NCBI GenBank assembly: GCA_020425085.1
Contig: JAGQRW010000004.1
Span: 434,001-498,000, forward strand
DNA from: Paracoccaceae bacterium
GTDB lineage: Bacteria > Pseudomonadota > Alphaproteobacteria > Rhodobacterales > Rhodobacteraceae
DNA length: 64,000 bases
Direction of reading: 5' to 3'
In this document: positions 43,578 through 51,798 of the stretch, in pieces
How the letters are laid out: every line of letters begins with the position of its first letter
Position numbering within the stretch: position 1 is the stretch's first letter
The notes under the pieces: generated by a model
Seen by the model: only the letters and a program-made list of their open reading frames with translations
Told to the model about the DNA's origin: nothing
The model's database searches: none
Program-made: the position numbers and the translations under genes

Positions 43578-44450
43578 ATGAGCAACGGCTTTCCGGAACT
43601 ACTTGATATTCGCGCCTTCTCTATCGCGCTGGACGACGGGTTCACCCAGATCGTCATCAAATATGGCGAAACGCTTGAATGGATTTTCCTGCCGGTCCTG
43701 AAGATGCTGCTGGGAATGGAAAAGGCATTGCTCTGGCTGCCCTGGTGGGTGGTGCTGCTGGGCCTGACCGGCCTTGCATGGACCGCATCGCGCCGCTGGG
43801 GGATCACGCTGGCGGTGGCGGCGCTGACCTTCGGGATCGGTCTGATCGGGGTCTGGGAACAAGCGATGGCAACCATCGCGCTGATGCTGGTGGCGACCAT
43901 GCTGGCGGTCCTGATCGGTCTGCCGGTCGGCATTGGCATGTCCCGTTCCAACCGCATGCAGACAACCACGCTGCCGGTTCTGGACATCATGCAGACCATG
44001 CCGATTTTCGTTTATCTGATCCCGTTCGTCATGCTGTTCGGCCCCGGCAAGATTCCGGCGCTGCTGGCCACCATCGTATTCGCCATTCCGCCGGTGATCC
44101 GGCTGACCAACCTTGGCATCCGCCAGGTTGACCGCGAAATCATCGAGGCGGCGCAGTCGTTCGGGGCATCCCCCTTGCAGGTTCTGTTCTCGGCCCAGAT
44201 ACCGCTGGCGCTGCCAGCCATCCTTGCCGGTATCAACCAGACAACGATGATGGCGCTTTCCATGGTGGTTATCGCGTCGATGATCGGTGCGGGTGGGCTT
44301 GGCTATCAGGTGTTGCAGGGCATCCAGCGGCTGGAGATCAGCAAGGGCCTGCTGGCGGGCCTCGGCATCGTGTTTCTGGCGATCATATTCGATCGTATTG
44401 CGCAATCTTACGGGCGGCGCGTGCATAAAACCCTGAAACTGGAGGATTGA
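43578..44450 (+). CDS. Glycine betaine/proline-type ABC transporter permease (ProW family)
   Basis: 290 residues. After an amphipathic N-terminus come multiple helices (MLLGMEKALLWLPWWVVLLG, ATIALMLVATMLAVLIGLPV), and the EAA loop is REIIEAAQSFGASPLQVLF. Typical of ProW/OpuAB. The ATG at 43578 (MSNGFPELLDIRAFS) is chosen. It ends 3 bases before the ATPase gene. Confidence 0.93.
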   Translation: MSNGFPELLDIRAFSIALDDGFTQIVIKYGETLEWIFLPVLKMLLGMEKALLWLPWWVVLLGLTGLAWTASRRWGITLAVAALTFGIGLIGVWEQAMATIALMLVATMLAVLIGLPVGIGMSRSNRMQTTTLPVLDIMQTMPIFVYLIPFVMLFGPGKIPALLATIVFAIPPVIRLTNLGIRQVDREIIEAAQSFGASPLQVLFSAQIPLALPAILAGINQTTMMALSMVVIASMIGAGGLGYQVLQGIQRLEISKGLLAGLGIVFLAIIFDRIAQSYGRRVHKTLKLED

Positions 44451-44453
44451 GCA

Positions 44454-45629
44454 ATGGCCGACAATTCCAGCAATCAAATCCGCATCAAGGTTGAAAACGT
44501 ATCCAAGATTTTCGGGCCGGACCCCAAGGCCGCGATGGCAGCGGTCGAGGGCGGCATGGGCAAGGCCGAATTACTGGAAAGCAGCAATCACGTTCTTGGC
44601 CTGCATGCGATCAATCTGGATATCCGCCAGGGCGAAACCTTTGTCATCATGGGGTTGTCGGGTTCCGGCAAATCAACCCTGATCCGGCATTTCAACCGGC
44701 TGATCGAACCCACCGCCGGGCGCATTCTGGTGGATGGCGAAGACGTGCTGAAGCTGGGCAAATCTGCCTTGCGCGAATTTCGCCGCAAGAAGATTTCCAT
44801 GGTATTCCAGCGTTTCGCGCTGCTGCCGCACAAGACGGTGCTGGAAAACGTGATTTACGGCCTGCTGATCGACGGCATGGCAAAACCCAAAGCCCGCGAA
44901 CGCGGCATGGAACAGATCGAACTGGTCGGCCTTGGCGGTTTTGAACAACACTATCCCGGTCAGCTATCGGGAGGCATGCAGCAACGCGTCGGGCTGGCGC
45001 GGGCGCTGGCAACGGATGCCGAGATCCTGTTGATGGACGAGGCGTTCAGCGCCCTTGATCCGTTGATCCGCCACGACATGCAGATGCAGTTGCGCGAGAT
45101 TCAGGCGCGACTTCACAAGACCATCGTGTTCATCACCCATGATCTGGATGAGGCGCTGCTGCTGGGCAACCACATTGCCATTCTGAAGGACGGCATGCTG
45201 AGACAGGTCGGAACCGGTGCCGGCATCCTGATAGCACCTGCCGATGAATATGTGGCACGCTTCGTTCGCGACGTGAACCGTGCACGCATCGTCACCTGTG
45301 GCGCCTTGGCAGAACCGAAACCGATCTATGACAGCCCACAGGCCGCATCGGGGGATTCAGGCTGGGTGATCATATCCGATGGTCATGGTGGCCATGGTCT
45401 GATGCGGGCCGGCAGCAAACATGACAGCAACACATCCGGCATCGAAGCCGCCATTACCATCGACGCCTCGGCCAATGTCGAAGAGGCGTTCGGCGCCCTG
45501 TCGCGCCGCGACCGTCCGCTGATGGTGATGTCCGAAGGACGCATTTCAGGGCTGCTGGGCTGGCAAACCGTGTTGCGCGCCCTTGAACGCAGCAACGAAG
45601 CAGAACACAAACCGCCGCTGTCGAACTGA
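44454..45629 (+). CDS. Glycine betaine/proline-type ABC transporter ATPase (ProV family)
   Basis: 391 residues. Walker A is GLSGSGKST, the signature LSGGMQQR and Walker B ILLMDEAFSALDP, with ITHDLDEALLLG. The C-terminus beyond about residue 290 is CBS-like, as in ProV/OpuAA, where it senses ionic strength or nucleotides. The N-terminal extension with GPDPKAAMAAVEGGMGKAEL is also typical. Last gene of the RidA operon. Confidence 0.93.
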   Translation: MADNSSNQIRIKVENVSKIFGPDPKAAMAAVEGGMGKAELLESSNHVLGLHAINLDIRQGETFVIMGLSGSGKSTLIRHFNRLIEPTAGRILVDGEDVLKLGKSALREFRRKKISMVFQRFALLPHKTVLENVIYGLLIDGMAKPKARERGMEQIELVGLGGFEQHYPGQLSGGMQQRVGLARALATDAEILLMDEAFSALDPLIRHDMQMQLREIQARLHKTIVFITHDLDEALLLGNHIAILKDGMLRQVGTGAGILIAPADEYVARFVRDVNRARIVTCGALAEPKPIYDSPQAASGDSGWVIISDGHGGHGLMRAGSKHDSNTSGIEAAITIDASANVEEAFGALSRRDRPLMVMSEGRISGLLGWQTVLRALERSNEAEHKPPLSN

Positions 45630-45669
45630 ACCAATCCCCGCATAACAGTTGAACCGCAAGCCGGGAAAC

Positions 45670-45690
45670 CTTTCACGTTTGTAAGGTTCA
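45670..45690. promoter_or_regulatory. CTTTC-N6-GTAAG site upstream of the patatin operon
   Basis: CTTTCACGTTTGTAAGGTTCA has the same 5-6-5 layout and GTAAGGTT core as the site at 56829-56847 in front of the two-component regulator. One arm base differs from a perfect palindrome. It lies about 70 bases before the patatin start. Confidence 0.45.
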
Positions 45691-45761
45691 GGCAAGCAAT
45701 GTGACTTGTTGAAGGCCTATCTCACCTCTGTCCGGCATCAAAGCCGGCAGAGGAGTGGGAA

Positions 45762-46880
45762 ATGCCGAAATCAGAAACAGCCGTACTCGTACTTCAGGGC
45801 GGTGGCGCACTGGGCGCCTATCAGGCGGGCGCATTCCAATGTTTGGCCGAGGCCGGATTCGACATCGGCTGGGTGGCCGGAATTTCGATCGGGGCAATCA
45901 ATGCCGCGATCATCTGCGGCAATCCACCGGACCGAAGAACCGAGCGACTGCAGGAGTTCTGGGAGGAGGTCAGTTCCGTGCTTGCCTTCACACCTCCGGT
46001 CTGGGGTCCGAAATCCCGCCACATGTTCACGGAATTCGCCGCTGCCGAGGTCATGGCCGCCGGGGTCCCCGGATTTTTCAAACCACAGCTACCGATGGCA
46101 TTCTGGCCGTTTGGCGAGTCGCAGGCGCTGAGTGTCTATGACACATCGCCGTTGCAGAAAACCCTTGGTGAGCTGGTGGATTTTGACTATCTGAACGACA
46201 AGGGTCCGCGGCTCAGCGTTGGTGCAACCGACATCGAGACCGGCAACTTTGCCTATTTCGACAGCCGCAAGATCCGCATCGACGCGCGCCACATTATGGC
46301 CAGCGGCGCATTGCCGCCGGGGTTTCCCCCGGTCGAGATCGACGGTCATCTTTACTGGGATGGCGGCCTGGTTTCCAACACGCCGCTGCAATACGTAATG
46401 GACAATGCCGGCAGAGACCCGCTGTGCATCTTTCAGATCGACCTGTTCAGCGCCCGTGGTGACCGGCCCAGCGACATCCAGGATGTCCAGCAACGCGACA
46501 AGGACATCCGCTATTCCAGCCGTACCCGCCTGACCACGGATCGCTATCGCCATTTGCACAATCTGCGGGCAGCAGCCGAACGGCTGGCGGCGAAACTGCC
46601 GAAAGACATGCAATCAGATCCCGACCTCGCGGTGTTGCGCGAGGCTGGCCCGGATTGCCCAATGACGCTGGTTCACCTGATCCACCGCAAGGAGGGGTTC
46701 GAGGGCAATTCCAAGGACTACGAATTCTCGCGGCTGTCGATGACCGAACATTGGGCGGCAGGAAACGCCGACGTGAAGCGCACGTTGTCGCACAAGCAAT
46801 GGCTTTCCCGCCAGCCTGGCAGGGACGGATTGCAGGTGTTCGACCTTAGCTCGAAAGATGAAAAAGGAAACAAGCCATGA
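45762..46880 (+). CDS. Patatin-like phospholipase (DUF3734 type)
   Basis: 372 residues. The oxyanion loop is [15 protein letters not shown], the nucleophile Ser42 lies in [10 protein letters not shown], and the Asp of the Ser-Asp dyad is in [14 protein letters not shown]. The C-terminal region (residues about 290-360) is the DUF3734 extension seen in PHB-linked patatins. It hydrolyses acyl esters, either lipids or polyhydroxybutyrate-related oligomers. AGAGGAG precedes the ATG; its stop overlaps adc by ATGA. Confidence 0.9.
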   Translation: MPKSETAVLVLQGGGALGAYQAGAFQCLAEAGFDIGWVAGISIGAINAAIICGNPPDRRTERLQEFWEEVSSVLAFTPPVWGPKSRHMFTEFAAAEVMAAGVPGFFKPQLPMAFWPFGESQALSVYDTSPLQKTLGELVDFDYLNDKGPRLSVGATDIETGNFAYFDSRKIRIDARHIMASGALPPGFPPVEIDGHLYWDGGLVSNTPLQYVMDNAGRDPLCIFQIDLFSARGDRPSDIQDVQQRDKDIRYSSRTRLTTDRYRHLHNLRAAAERLAAKLPKDMQSDPDLAVLREAGPDCPMTLVHLIHRKEGFEGNSKDYEFSRLSMTEHWAAGNADVKRTLSHKQWLSRQPGRDGLQVFDLSSKDEKGNKP

Positions 46881-47614
46881 ACCAGAATGATATCCGCAAA
46901 CAGGCATTTGCCATGCCGCTGACCAATCCATCGTATCCAAGGGGGCCTTACCGCTTCATCAATCGGGAATTCCTGACCATTACCTACCGGACCGACATGG
47001 AGGCGCTGCGCCGGGTGGTTCCCGAACCCCTGGAAATTTCCGAACCGATCGTCAAATACGAATTCATCCGCATGCCGGATTCCACCGGTTTCGGTGATTA
47101 TACCGAAAGCGGTCAGGTGGTTCCGGTCACGCTGAACGGCGTTGCCGGTGGCTATGTGCATTCGATGTATCTGAACGACGAATCGCCAATAGCCGGCGGG
47201 CGCGAGATCTGGGGTTTTCCCAAGAAACTGGCCGACCCGGCGCTTCGGGTTGAAAAGGACACCCTGATCGGCACCCTCAATGTCGGGTCGGTCCGGGTGG
47301 CTACCGGAACGATGGGTTACAAGCACCGGACCCTAAGTGCCGACAACGTGCTGAAATCGCTTTTGGCACCAAGTTACCTGCTGAAGATCATTCCGCATGT
47401 GGATTGCAGCCCGCGCATCTGTGAACTGGTCCGCTACTACATGACCGACATCACCGTGAAAGGTGCCTGGGAAGGCCCGGCCGGGCTGGAACTGCATCAG
47501 CATGCGCTGGCGCCGGTCGCTGACCTGCCAGTACTGGAAGTACTGTCGGCAGTGCATCTTCTCACCGACCTGACGCTGGGGTTGGGCGAGGTGGTGCATG
47601 ACTACTTAAAATAG
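46877..47614 (+). CDS. adc: Acetoacetate decarboxylase
   Basis: 245 residues. Decarboxylates acetoacetate to acetone and CO2 through a lysine Schiff base. Lys116-Lys117 in [10 protein letters not shown] match the clostridial Lys115-Lys116 pair, and Arg30, Glu62 and Glu77 match Arg29, Glu61 and Glu76, each shifted by one. It is translationally coupled to the patatin and lies in one operon with 3-hydroxybutyrate dehydrogenase. Confidence 0.93.
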   Translation: MNQNDIRKQAFAMPLTNPSYPRGPYRFINREFLTITYRTDMEALRRVVPEPLEISEPIVKYEFIRMPDSTGFGDYTESGQVVPVTLNGVAGGYVHSMYLNDESPIAGGREIWGFPKKLADPALRVEKDTLIGTLNVGSVRVATGTMGYKHRTLSADNVLKSLLAPSYLLKIIPHVDCSPRICELVRYYMTDITVKGAWEGPAGLELHQHALAPVADLPVLEVLSAVHLLTDLTLGLGEVVHDYLK

Positions 47615-47626
47615 GGAGAAACCCAA

Positions 47627-48163
47627 ATGGAATTCGTCGCGAGGCTGATTGAAGGCACCCCCATCTGGGTGTGGGGACTTCTGATCCTCATACTCTATAT
47701 CGGATTCGGTGCAACCAAAGATAGGAAAAGGCTGCCATACGTTTTTTATTTTCTGCCGTTTCTTGTCCTTTTCTCACTTGTGAGGATCGCCTTGCTACCT
47801 GACCCAACCCTGGCGTGGGTGGGTTTCCTGAGCGGCTATATCCTGGGTACCATTGGCTTTTATGTCCTTCAGTCCCGTTGGATCGTGGGGCGTGAGGGCA
47901 ACGAGATCCTCTTCTCGGGCGAATGGCTCACCCTTTCGGTGCTTATGATCATTTTCTTTGCGAATAATGTCGCCGGAACCGTTGCCGCAATAAGCCCCAC
48001 CACATTCGCCAATCCTGCTTTCATCGGCATTTTCGCGTTAGTTGTCGGTGGCGGTTCGGGGTGTTTCCTCGGCCGGGCGCTGCGCATTATTCGATTTCTT
48101 CGGGACACAGACAATAGCGTGCCGAATGATCCCCGCAATTTCAAATCAACAAAAGGACACTGA
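47627..48163 (+). CDS. Four- to five-helix membrane protein of unknown function
   Basis: 178 residues. Hydrophobic helices: WVWGLLILILYIGFG, YVFYFLPFLVLFSLVRIALL, WVGFLSGYILGTIGFYVLQS, LSVLMIIFFANNVAGTVAAI and FIGIFALVVGGGSGCFLG. The hydrophilic C-terminus is short. I do not recognise a named function. It sits between adc and the SpoIIAA-like gene with 12- and 3-base gaps, so it is part of the operon. Confidence 0.78.
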   Translation: MEFVARLIEGTPIWVWGLLILILYIGFGATKDRKRLPYVFYFLPFLVLFSLVRIALLPDPTLAWVGFLSGYILGTIGFYVLQSRWIVGREGNEILFSGEWLTLSVLMIIFFANNVAGTVAAISPTTFANPAFIGIFALVVGGGSGCFLGRALRIIRFLRDTDNSVPNDPRNFKSTKGH

Positions 48164-48166
48164 CAA

Positions 48167-48529
48167 ATGCTGGAACGCATTCACCCCGCCCCGGAAAACA
48201 TTCTGGCTATCAGAGCCAGACAAAAGGTTACCGATGAGGATTACAAGACGTTGCTTATCCCCTCGATAGAAAACCAGATCAAGGCAAACGGCAAGGTGCG
48301 CCTTGTCTATATGATCGGCCCGGAATTCGAGGGTTTCGAGGCAAAGGCCGCCCTTGACGATGCATTGTTGGGTCTGCACCACTGGCGCGACTTTGAACGG
48401 GTGGCTATTGTCACCGACAAGGACTGGATCGCCAACACCATGCGGATTTTCTTGCCGCTGATGCCGGCCAAGGCGAAACTGTTCAACATCGACGAATTGC
48501 AGGACGCGCTGAATTGGGCAGCCGCCTGA
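48167..48529 (+). CDS. STAS/SpoIIAA-like protein
   Basis: 120 residues. MLERIHPAPENILAIRARQK, then LLIPSIENQIKANGKVRLVY, HHWRDFERVAIVTDKDWIAN and a C-terminal AKLFNIDELQDALNWA match the SpoIIAA-like (DUF3478) family. The family has a STAS-like fold, but the regulatory role is unproven. It starts 3 bases after the membrane protein gene. Confidence 0.83.
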   Translation: MLERIHPAPENILAIRARQKVTDEDYKTLLIPSIENQIKANGKVRLVYMIGPEFEGFEAKAALDDALLGLHHWRDFERVAIVTDKDWIANTMRIFLPLMPAKAKLFNIDELQDALNWAAA

Positions 48530-48569
48530 AACCACCCATCAGAAAAACCCTAAACAAGGAAACTGAAAA

Positions 48570-49352
48570 ATGAACCTCAAGAACAAAGTCTGCATCATCA
48601 CCGGCGGTGCCAGTGGCATCGGCTATGGCATTGCCAAACGCTTCGTCGCCGATGGCGCCAGGGTGGTGATCGCCGATCTGAAACTCGACGCGGCCCAAAA
48701 GGCGGCAGATGAACTTTCGGCCAAGGGCCCCGGCAAGGCGATGGCGGTGGAAATGAACGTGATCGACGAAGCGCAGGTCAATACCGGCGTTGAAAAAGTG
48801 GTCAAGGAATGGGGCGGAGTCGATGTGCTTGTATCCAATGCCGGCATCCAGATCGTGCATCCAATGCAGGATTTCCCGTTCAATCAGTGGAAAAAACTGC
48901 TGGCAATCCATCTTGACGGCGCGTTCCTGACCACCAAGGCCTGCCTGCCGCATATGTACAAGGCCGGCACAGGGTCGGTCATCTTCATGGGGTCGGTCCA
49001 CTCCAAGGAGGCAAGCCCGCTGAAATCGGCCTATGTCACCGCCAAGCACGGCCTTCTGGGCCTTGCGCGGGTGATCTCCAAGGAAGGTGCTGAACACGGC
49101 GTGCGCGCCAACGTGATCTGCCCCGGTTTCGTCAAGACGCCGCTGGTGGAAAAGCAGATCCCCGAACAGGCACATGATCTGGGCATTCCGGAAGAGGAGG
49201 TGGTGAACCGCGTGATGCTGGGCAATACGGTCGATCAGAAATTCACCACCATCGAGGATGTGGCCGAGGTGGCCCATCTTTTCGCCGCCTTCCCCACCAA
49301 TGCGCTGACCGGACAATCGTTGGTCGTCAGCCACGGCTGGTACATGAACTGA
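48570..49352 (+). CDS. bdhA: 3-hydroxybutyrate dehydrogenase
   Basis: 260 residues, SDR fold. [15 protein letters not shown] binds NAD, VSNAGIQ is present, Ser is in [10 protein letters not shown], and Tyr-Lys is in YVTAKHG. The C-terminal SHGWYMN ending is typical of bacterial BdhA. It oxidises (R)-3-hydroxybutyrate to acetoacetate, the substrate of Adc in the same operon. An AAGGAAA sequence precedes the ATG. Confidence 0.9.
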   Translation: MNLKNKVCIITGGASGIGYGIAKRFVADGARVVIADLKLDAAQKAADELSAKGPGKAMAVEMNVIDEAQVNTGVEKVVKEWGGVDVLVSNAGIQIVHPMQDFPFNQWKKLLAIHLDGAFLTTKACLPHMYKAGTGSVIFMGSVHSKEASPLKSAYVTAKHGLLGLARVISKEGAEHGVRANVICPGFVKTPLVEKQIPEQAHDLGIPEEEVVNRVMLGNTVDQKFTTIEDVAEVAHLFAAFPTNALTGQSLVVSHGWYMN

Positions 49353-49391
49353 ACCGGCACGACTGCCAGAGTTATCTTAAAGGACTACAAC

Positions 49392-50153
49392 ATGAACTCC
49401 GAAAATACCGTGACCATCAGCAAGATTGCTGAGGTCACGCTGGTCTTCTGGATCATCAAGATCATCGCCACGACACTGGGCGAAACCACGGGTGATTTCA
49501 TCGCGCAGACGCTGAATCTGGGCTACATATTCGGGATTGTCTTCACTGGCATCCTTCTTGTAGTTCTGCTGTTTCTTCAGATCAGGGCGACAAAATACAA
49601 TCCCGCCTTGTTTTGGGCCGCGATTGTCGGCACAACGACAGCCGGCACTGAAATTTCCGACTTTCTGGATCGCACCCTTAACATCGGCTATCTTGGCGGA
49701 TCTATTCTGCTGGGCCTCGGCCTGTTTGCGACATTGTTCATCTGGTATCGCCGCGAAGGGCATCTCAAGGTCGAAAATATCACCCGCAAGAATGTCGAGA
49801 TAATGTTCTGGACCGCCGTGTTGTTTTCCAACTCGCTTGGAACGGCGTTTGGCGACTGGTTGGTTGATGGCCTCGGACTCAGCTTTTTCGGGGGCGCGCT
49901 GGTCTGCATTGCGGTGATCGTTGCCGTGCTGGTGGCGCATTATACCAAAGCGATGAACGCGGTTGCGCTTTTTTGGATCGCCTTCGTGTTCACCCGGCCA
50001 TTCGGTGCGACATTCGGCGATTTGTTGACCAAGCCGGTGGCGCATGGCGGGTTCAATCTTGGCACTTACAATGCGTCTTTGGTCTGTTTTGTCATGATCG
50101 CAACCCTTGTTATGTTCAACATGCGTCAACGTCGCAAAGCGGAAGCCCGCTAG
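49392..50153 (+). CDS. COG4705-type membrane protein with four internal repeats
   Basis: 253 residues with about 8 helices in four repeated units, each carrying a small-Gly-acid motif: TLGETTGDFIAQ, TAGTEISDFLDR, SLGTAFGDWLVD and PFGATFGDLLTK. The family is described only as uncharacterised membrane-anchored protein; it is often seen near acid or envelope stress genes. 39 bases follow bdhA. No enzymatic motif is seen. Confidence 0.8.
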   Translation: MNSENTVTISKIAEVTLVFWIIKIIATTLGETTGDFIAQTLNLGYIFGIVFTGILLVVLLFLQIRATKYNPALFWAAIVGTTTAGTEISDFLDRTLNIGYLGGSILLGLGLFATLFIWYRREGHLKVENITRKNVEIMFWTAVLFSNSLGTAFGDWLVDGLGLSFFGGALVCIAVIVAVLVAHYTKAMNAVALFWIAFVFTRPFGATFGDLLTKPVAHGGFNLGTYNASLVCFVMIATLVMFNMRQRRKAEAR

Positions 50154-50197
50154 GCGGCCAGACCACTTCAGACGATAAGTCAGAAAAAGAAATCAGA

Positions 50198-50548
50198 ATG
50201 CCTGAACTAATGGTCATAGCGAACAACCAGCCCGGCGGGATCGAAACTGCCGGCAGAGAGCAGATGGGCGTCAGGGTTGTTGCCGGTGCTTTGTGCGGTG
50301 CGTTGACCGATCTGGGCGTTGATGACAAATTCATGGAATATCCCTTGTTCAGATTACAACCGGGACAGGCGGCGTTGTTCACAAAGATGCAATCAAATGC
50401 ATCGGACTGCGTGATCGAACGTCCGGGCAAAAAGGGCGGACGCGTGTTGCGAACCAACCTTGATAACGGCGCCGAAAACCATCCGCGCCGGGAATTCGAG
50501 CAGGTAAATACCAAAGCAATCACTTCTCACAGGAGAAAAAACAAATGA
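50198..50548 (+). pseudogene. DUF1269 membrane protein gene with the membrane core deleted
   Basis: 116 codons. The first 13 residues (MPELMVIANNQPG) resemble the start of DUF1269 proteins and the rest resembles their C-terminus: AGALCGALTDLGVDDKFM, RLQPGQAALFTKM and GGRVLRTNLD. The central Gly-rich membrane segment, usually about 50-60 residues, is missing. The frame is open and its stop overlaps the next ATG. Either an internal deletion left a decaying gene or a soluble fragment remains in use. Confidence 0.6.
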
Positions 50549-50697
50549 CCACTTTCCTTGTTATTCAACCACTTATGGCCTTGATCGCAGGCATTCTGAT
50601 TCTGATCTTTCCCAAGATGCTGAATTATCTGATCGCGATCTTCCTGATCCTGTTCGGACTTGCGGGTTTGTTTCCGCATTTTTTTGGCGGGTTTTGA
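50545..50697 (+). CDS. DUF3096 family small membrane protein
   Basis: 50 residues, almost wholly hydrophobic: MTTFLVIQPLMALIAGILIL, then a second helix from MLNYLIAIFLILFGLAGLF. Clear family match to short two-helix DUF3096 proteins of unknown function. AGGAG is at 50531-50535, 9 bases before the ATG. ATGA overlap with the preceding remnant. Such genes commonly sit beside DUF1269 and other stress membrane genes. Confidence 0.82.
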   Translation: MTTFLVIQPLMALIAGILILIFPKMLNYLIAIFLILFGLAGLFPHFFGGF

Positions 50698-50715
50698 CTG
50701 CTCCATAAACCACTT

Positions 50716-50763
50716 GCGAAATGGGCTGTAGGCCAACACGGCCTGCAGCCCGACACATTTCGC
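50716..50763 (+). terminator. Long stem-loop after the DUF3096 gene
   Basis: GGGCTGTAGGCC (50723-50734) pairs with GGCCTGCAGCCC (50740-50751), with one G-T pair, over loop AACAC. An outer stem GCGAAAT/ATTTCGC (50716-50722, 50757-50763) is separated by a 5-base bulge. No T run, so termination is uncertain; RNA stabilisation is an alternative. Confidence 0.5.
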
Positions 50764-50793
50764 CAGATATGATACCGTGCATTAGGAACGACG

Positions 50794-51798
50794 ATGAAAA
50801 AGATTAAGAATATTATCCTCATCATCGCCATTGTGGCGATTGGCGGCGGCCTCTGGTGGTGGTGGCAGCATGAAAAACAGTATCCCTCCACTGACGACGC
50901 TTATCTTCAGGCACATATCCTGACCATCGCCTCGCAAGTGGGCGGGCATATCGCCGAGGTGGCAGTTCAGGAAAACCAGCAAGTGGAAAAAGGCGCATTG
51001 TTGGTGCAGATCGACACCGCCATACTCGAAGCGGCGCTGACCACGGCGCAGGCGCAGTACGAACTTGCCCAGCAGAATGCCGGGGCATCCGGTTCCAACG
51101 TTTCGGCCGCCACCGCCGGTCTGGCCTCCGCCCGCGCCGCCCTGGCCGAGGCGGAAATGGATTACGACCGCAACGAGCGATTGTTCAAGCTGGGCGATGT
51201 GGCACAGGCGGCGCTCGATCAGGCCATCACCGCACGCGATCAGGCCAAGGCCAATGTCAGTGCCGCCGAAGCATCACTTGCAGCAGCCCGCAATCAGGCC
51301 GGAGCACCGGGCGAGGATAACGCCTCGGTGCGTGCTGCCCTCGGGGCGCTGACTGCGGCCGAAATCAATCTGGAAAACGCCCGCATTGCCGCGCCAGCCG
51401 ACGGTTGGGTGGCCAATATCAACCTCAGGCCCGGTCAGGTGGTCGCTTCAGGCCAGCCGCTGTTTTCACTGGTCGAGGCGGGCGACTGGTGGGTTGACGC
51501 CAATTTCAAGGAAACCGACCTGCCGCGCATTCGCCCCGGTCAGCCCGTCACGCTGTCGCTGGATATGTATCCCGGCGTGGTTCTGAAAGGCGAAGTGCAA
51601 AGCATCGGCGCCGGATCAGGGGCGGTGTTTTCGCTGTTGCCGCCGCAAAACGCCACCGGTAACTGGGTAAAGGTGACGCAACGATTCCCCGTCCGGATCA
51701 AGCTTGAAAGCAAACCCGATGATCCGGCGCTGCAATTAAGGGTCGGGGCCAGCGTCACCGCAACCATCGACACCACCGCCGGCGTGGCGGCGAAATGA
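50794..51798 (+). CDS. HlyD/EmrA family membrane fusion protein
   Basis: 334 residues. N-terminal membrane anchor (IKNIILIIAIVAIGGGLWWW), biotinyl-lipoyl half motifs (HILTIASQVGGHIAEVAVQE, RIAAPADGWVANINLRPGQV) around a long Ala-rich coiled-coil hairpin (about residues 80-170), then a beta-barrel (FKETDLPRIRPGQPVTLSLD). Links the MFS pump to an outer-membrane exit. It overlaps the pump gene by 4 bases. Confidence 0.92.
   Translation: MKKIKNIILIIAIVAIGGGLWWWWQHEKQYPSTDDAYLQAHILTIASQVGGHIAEVAVQENQQVEKGALLVQIDTAILEAALTTAQAQYELAQQNAGASGSNVSAATAGLASARAALAEAEMDYDRNERLFKLGDVAQAALDQAITARDQAKANVSAAEASLAAARNQAGAPGEDNASVRAALGALTAAEINLENARIAAPADGWVANINLRPGQVVASGQPLFSLVEAGDWWVDANFKETDLPRIRPGQPVTLSLDMYPGVVLKGEVQSIGAGSGAVFSLLPPQNATGNWVKVTQRFPVRIKLESKPDDPALQLRVGASVTATIDTTAGVAAK

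Noticed and set aside
49973-50548. Longer 191-codon version of the DUF1269 remnant
   Set aside because: The first 75 codons lie inside the COG4705 gene in another frame; homology begins only at the ATG at 50198.
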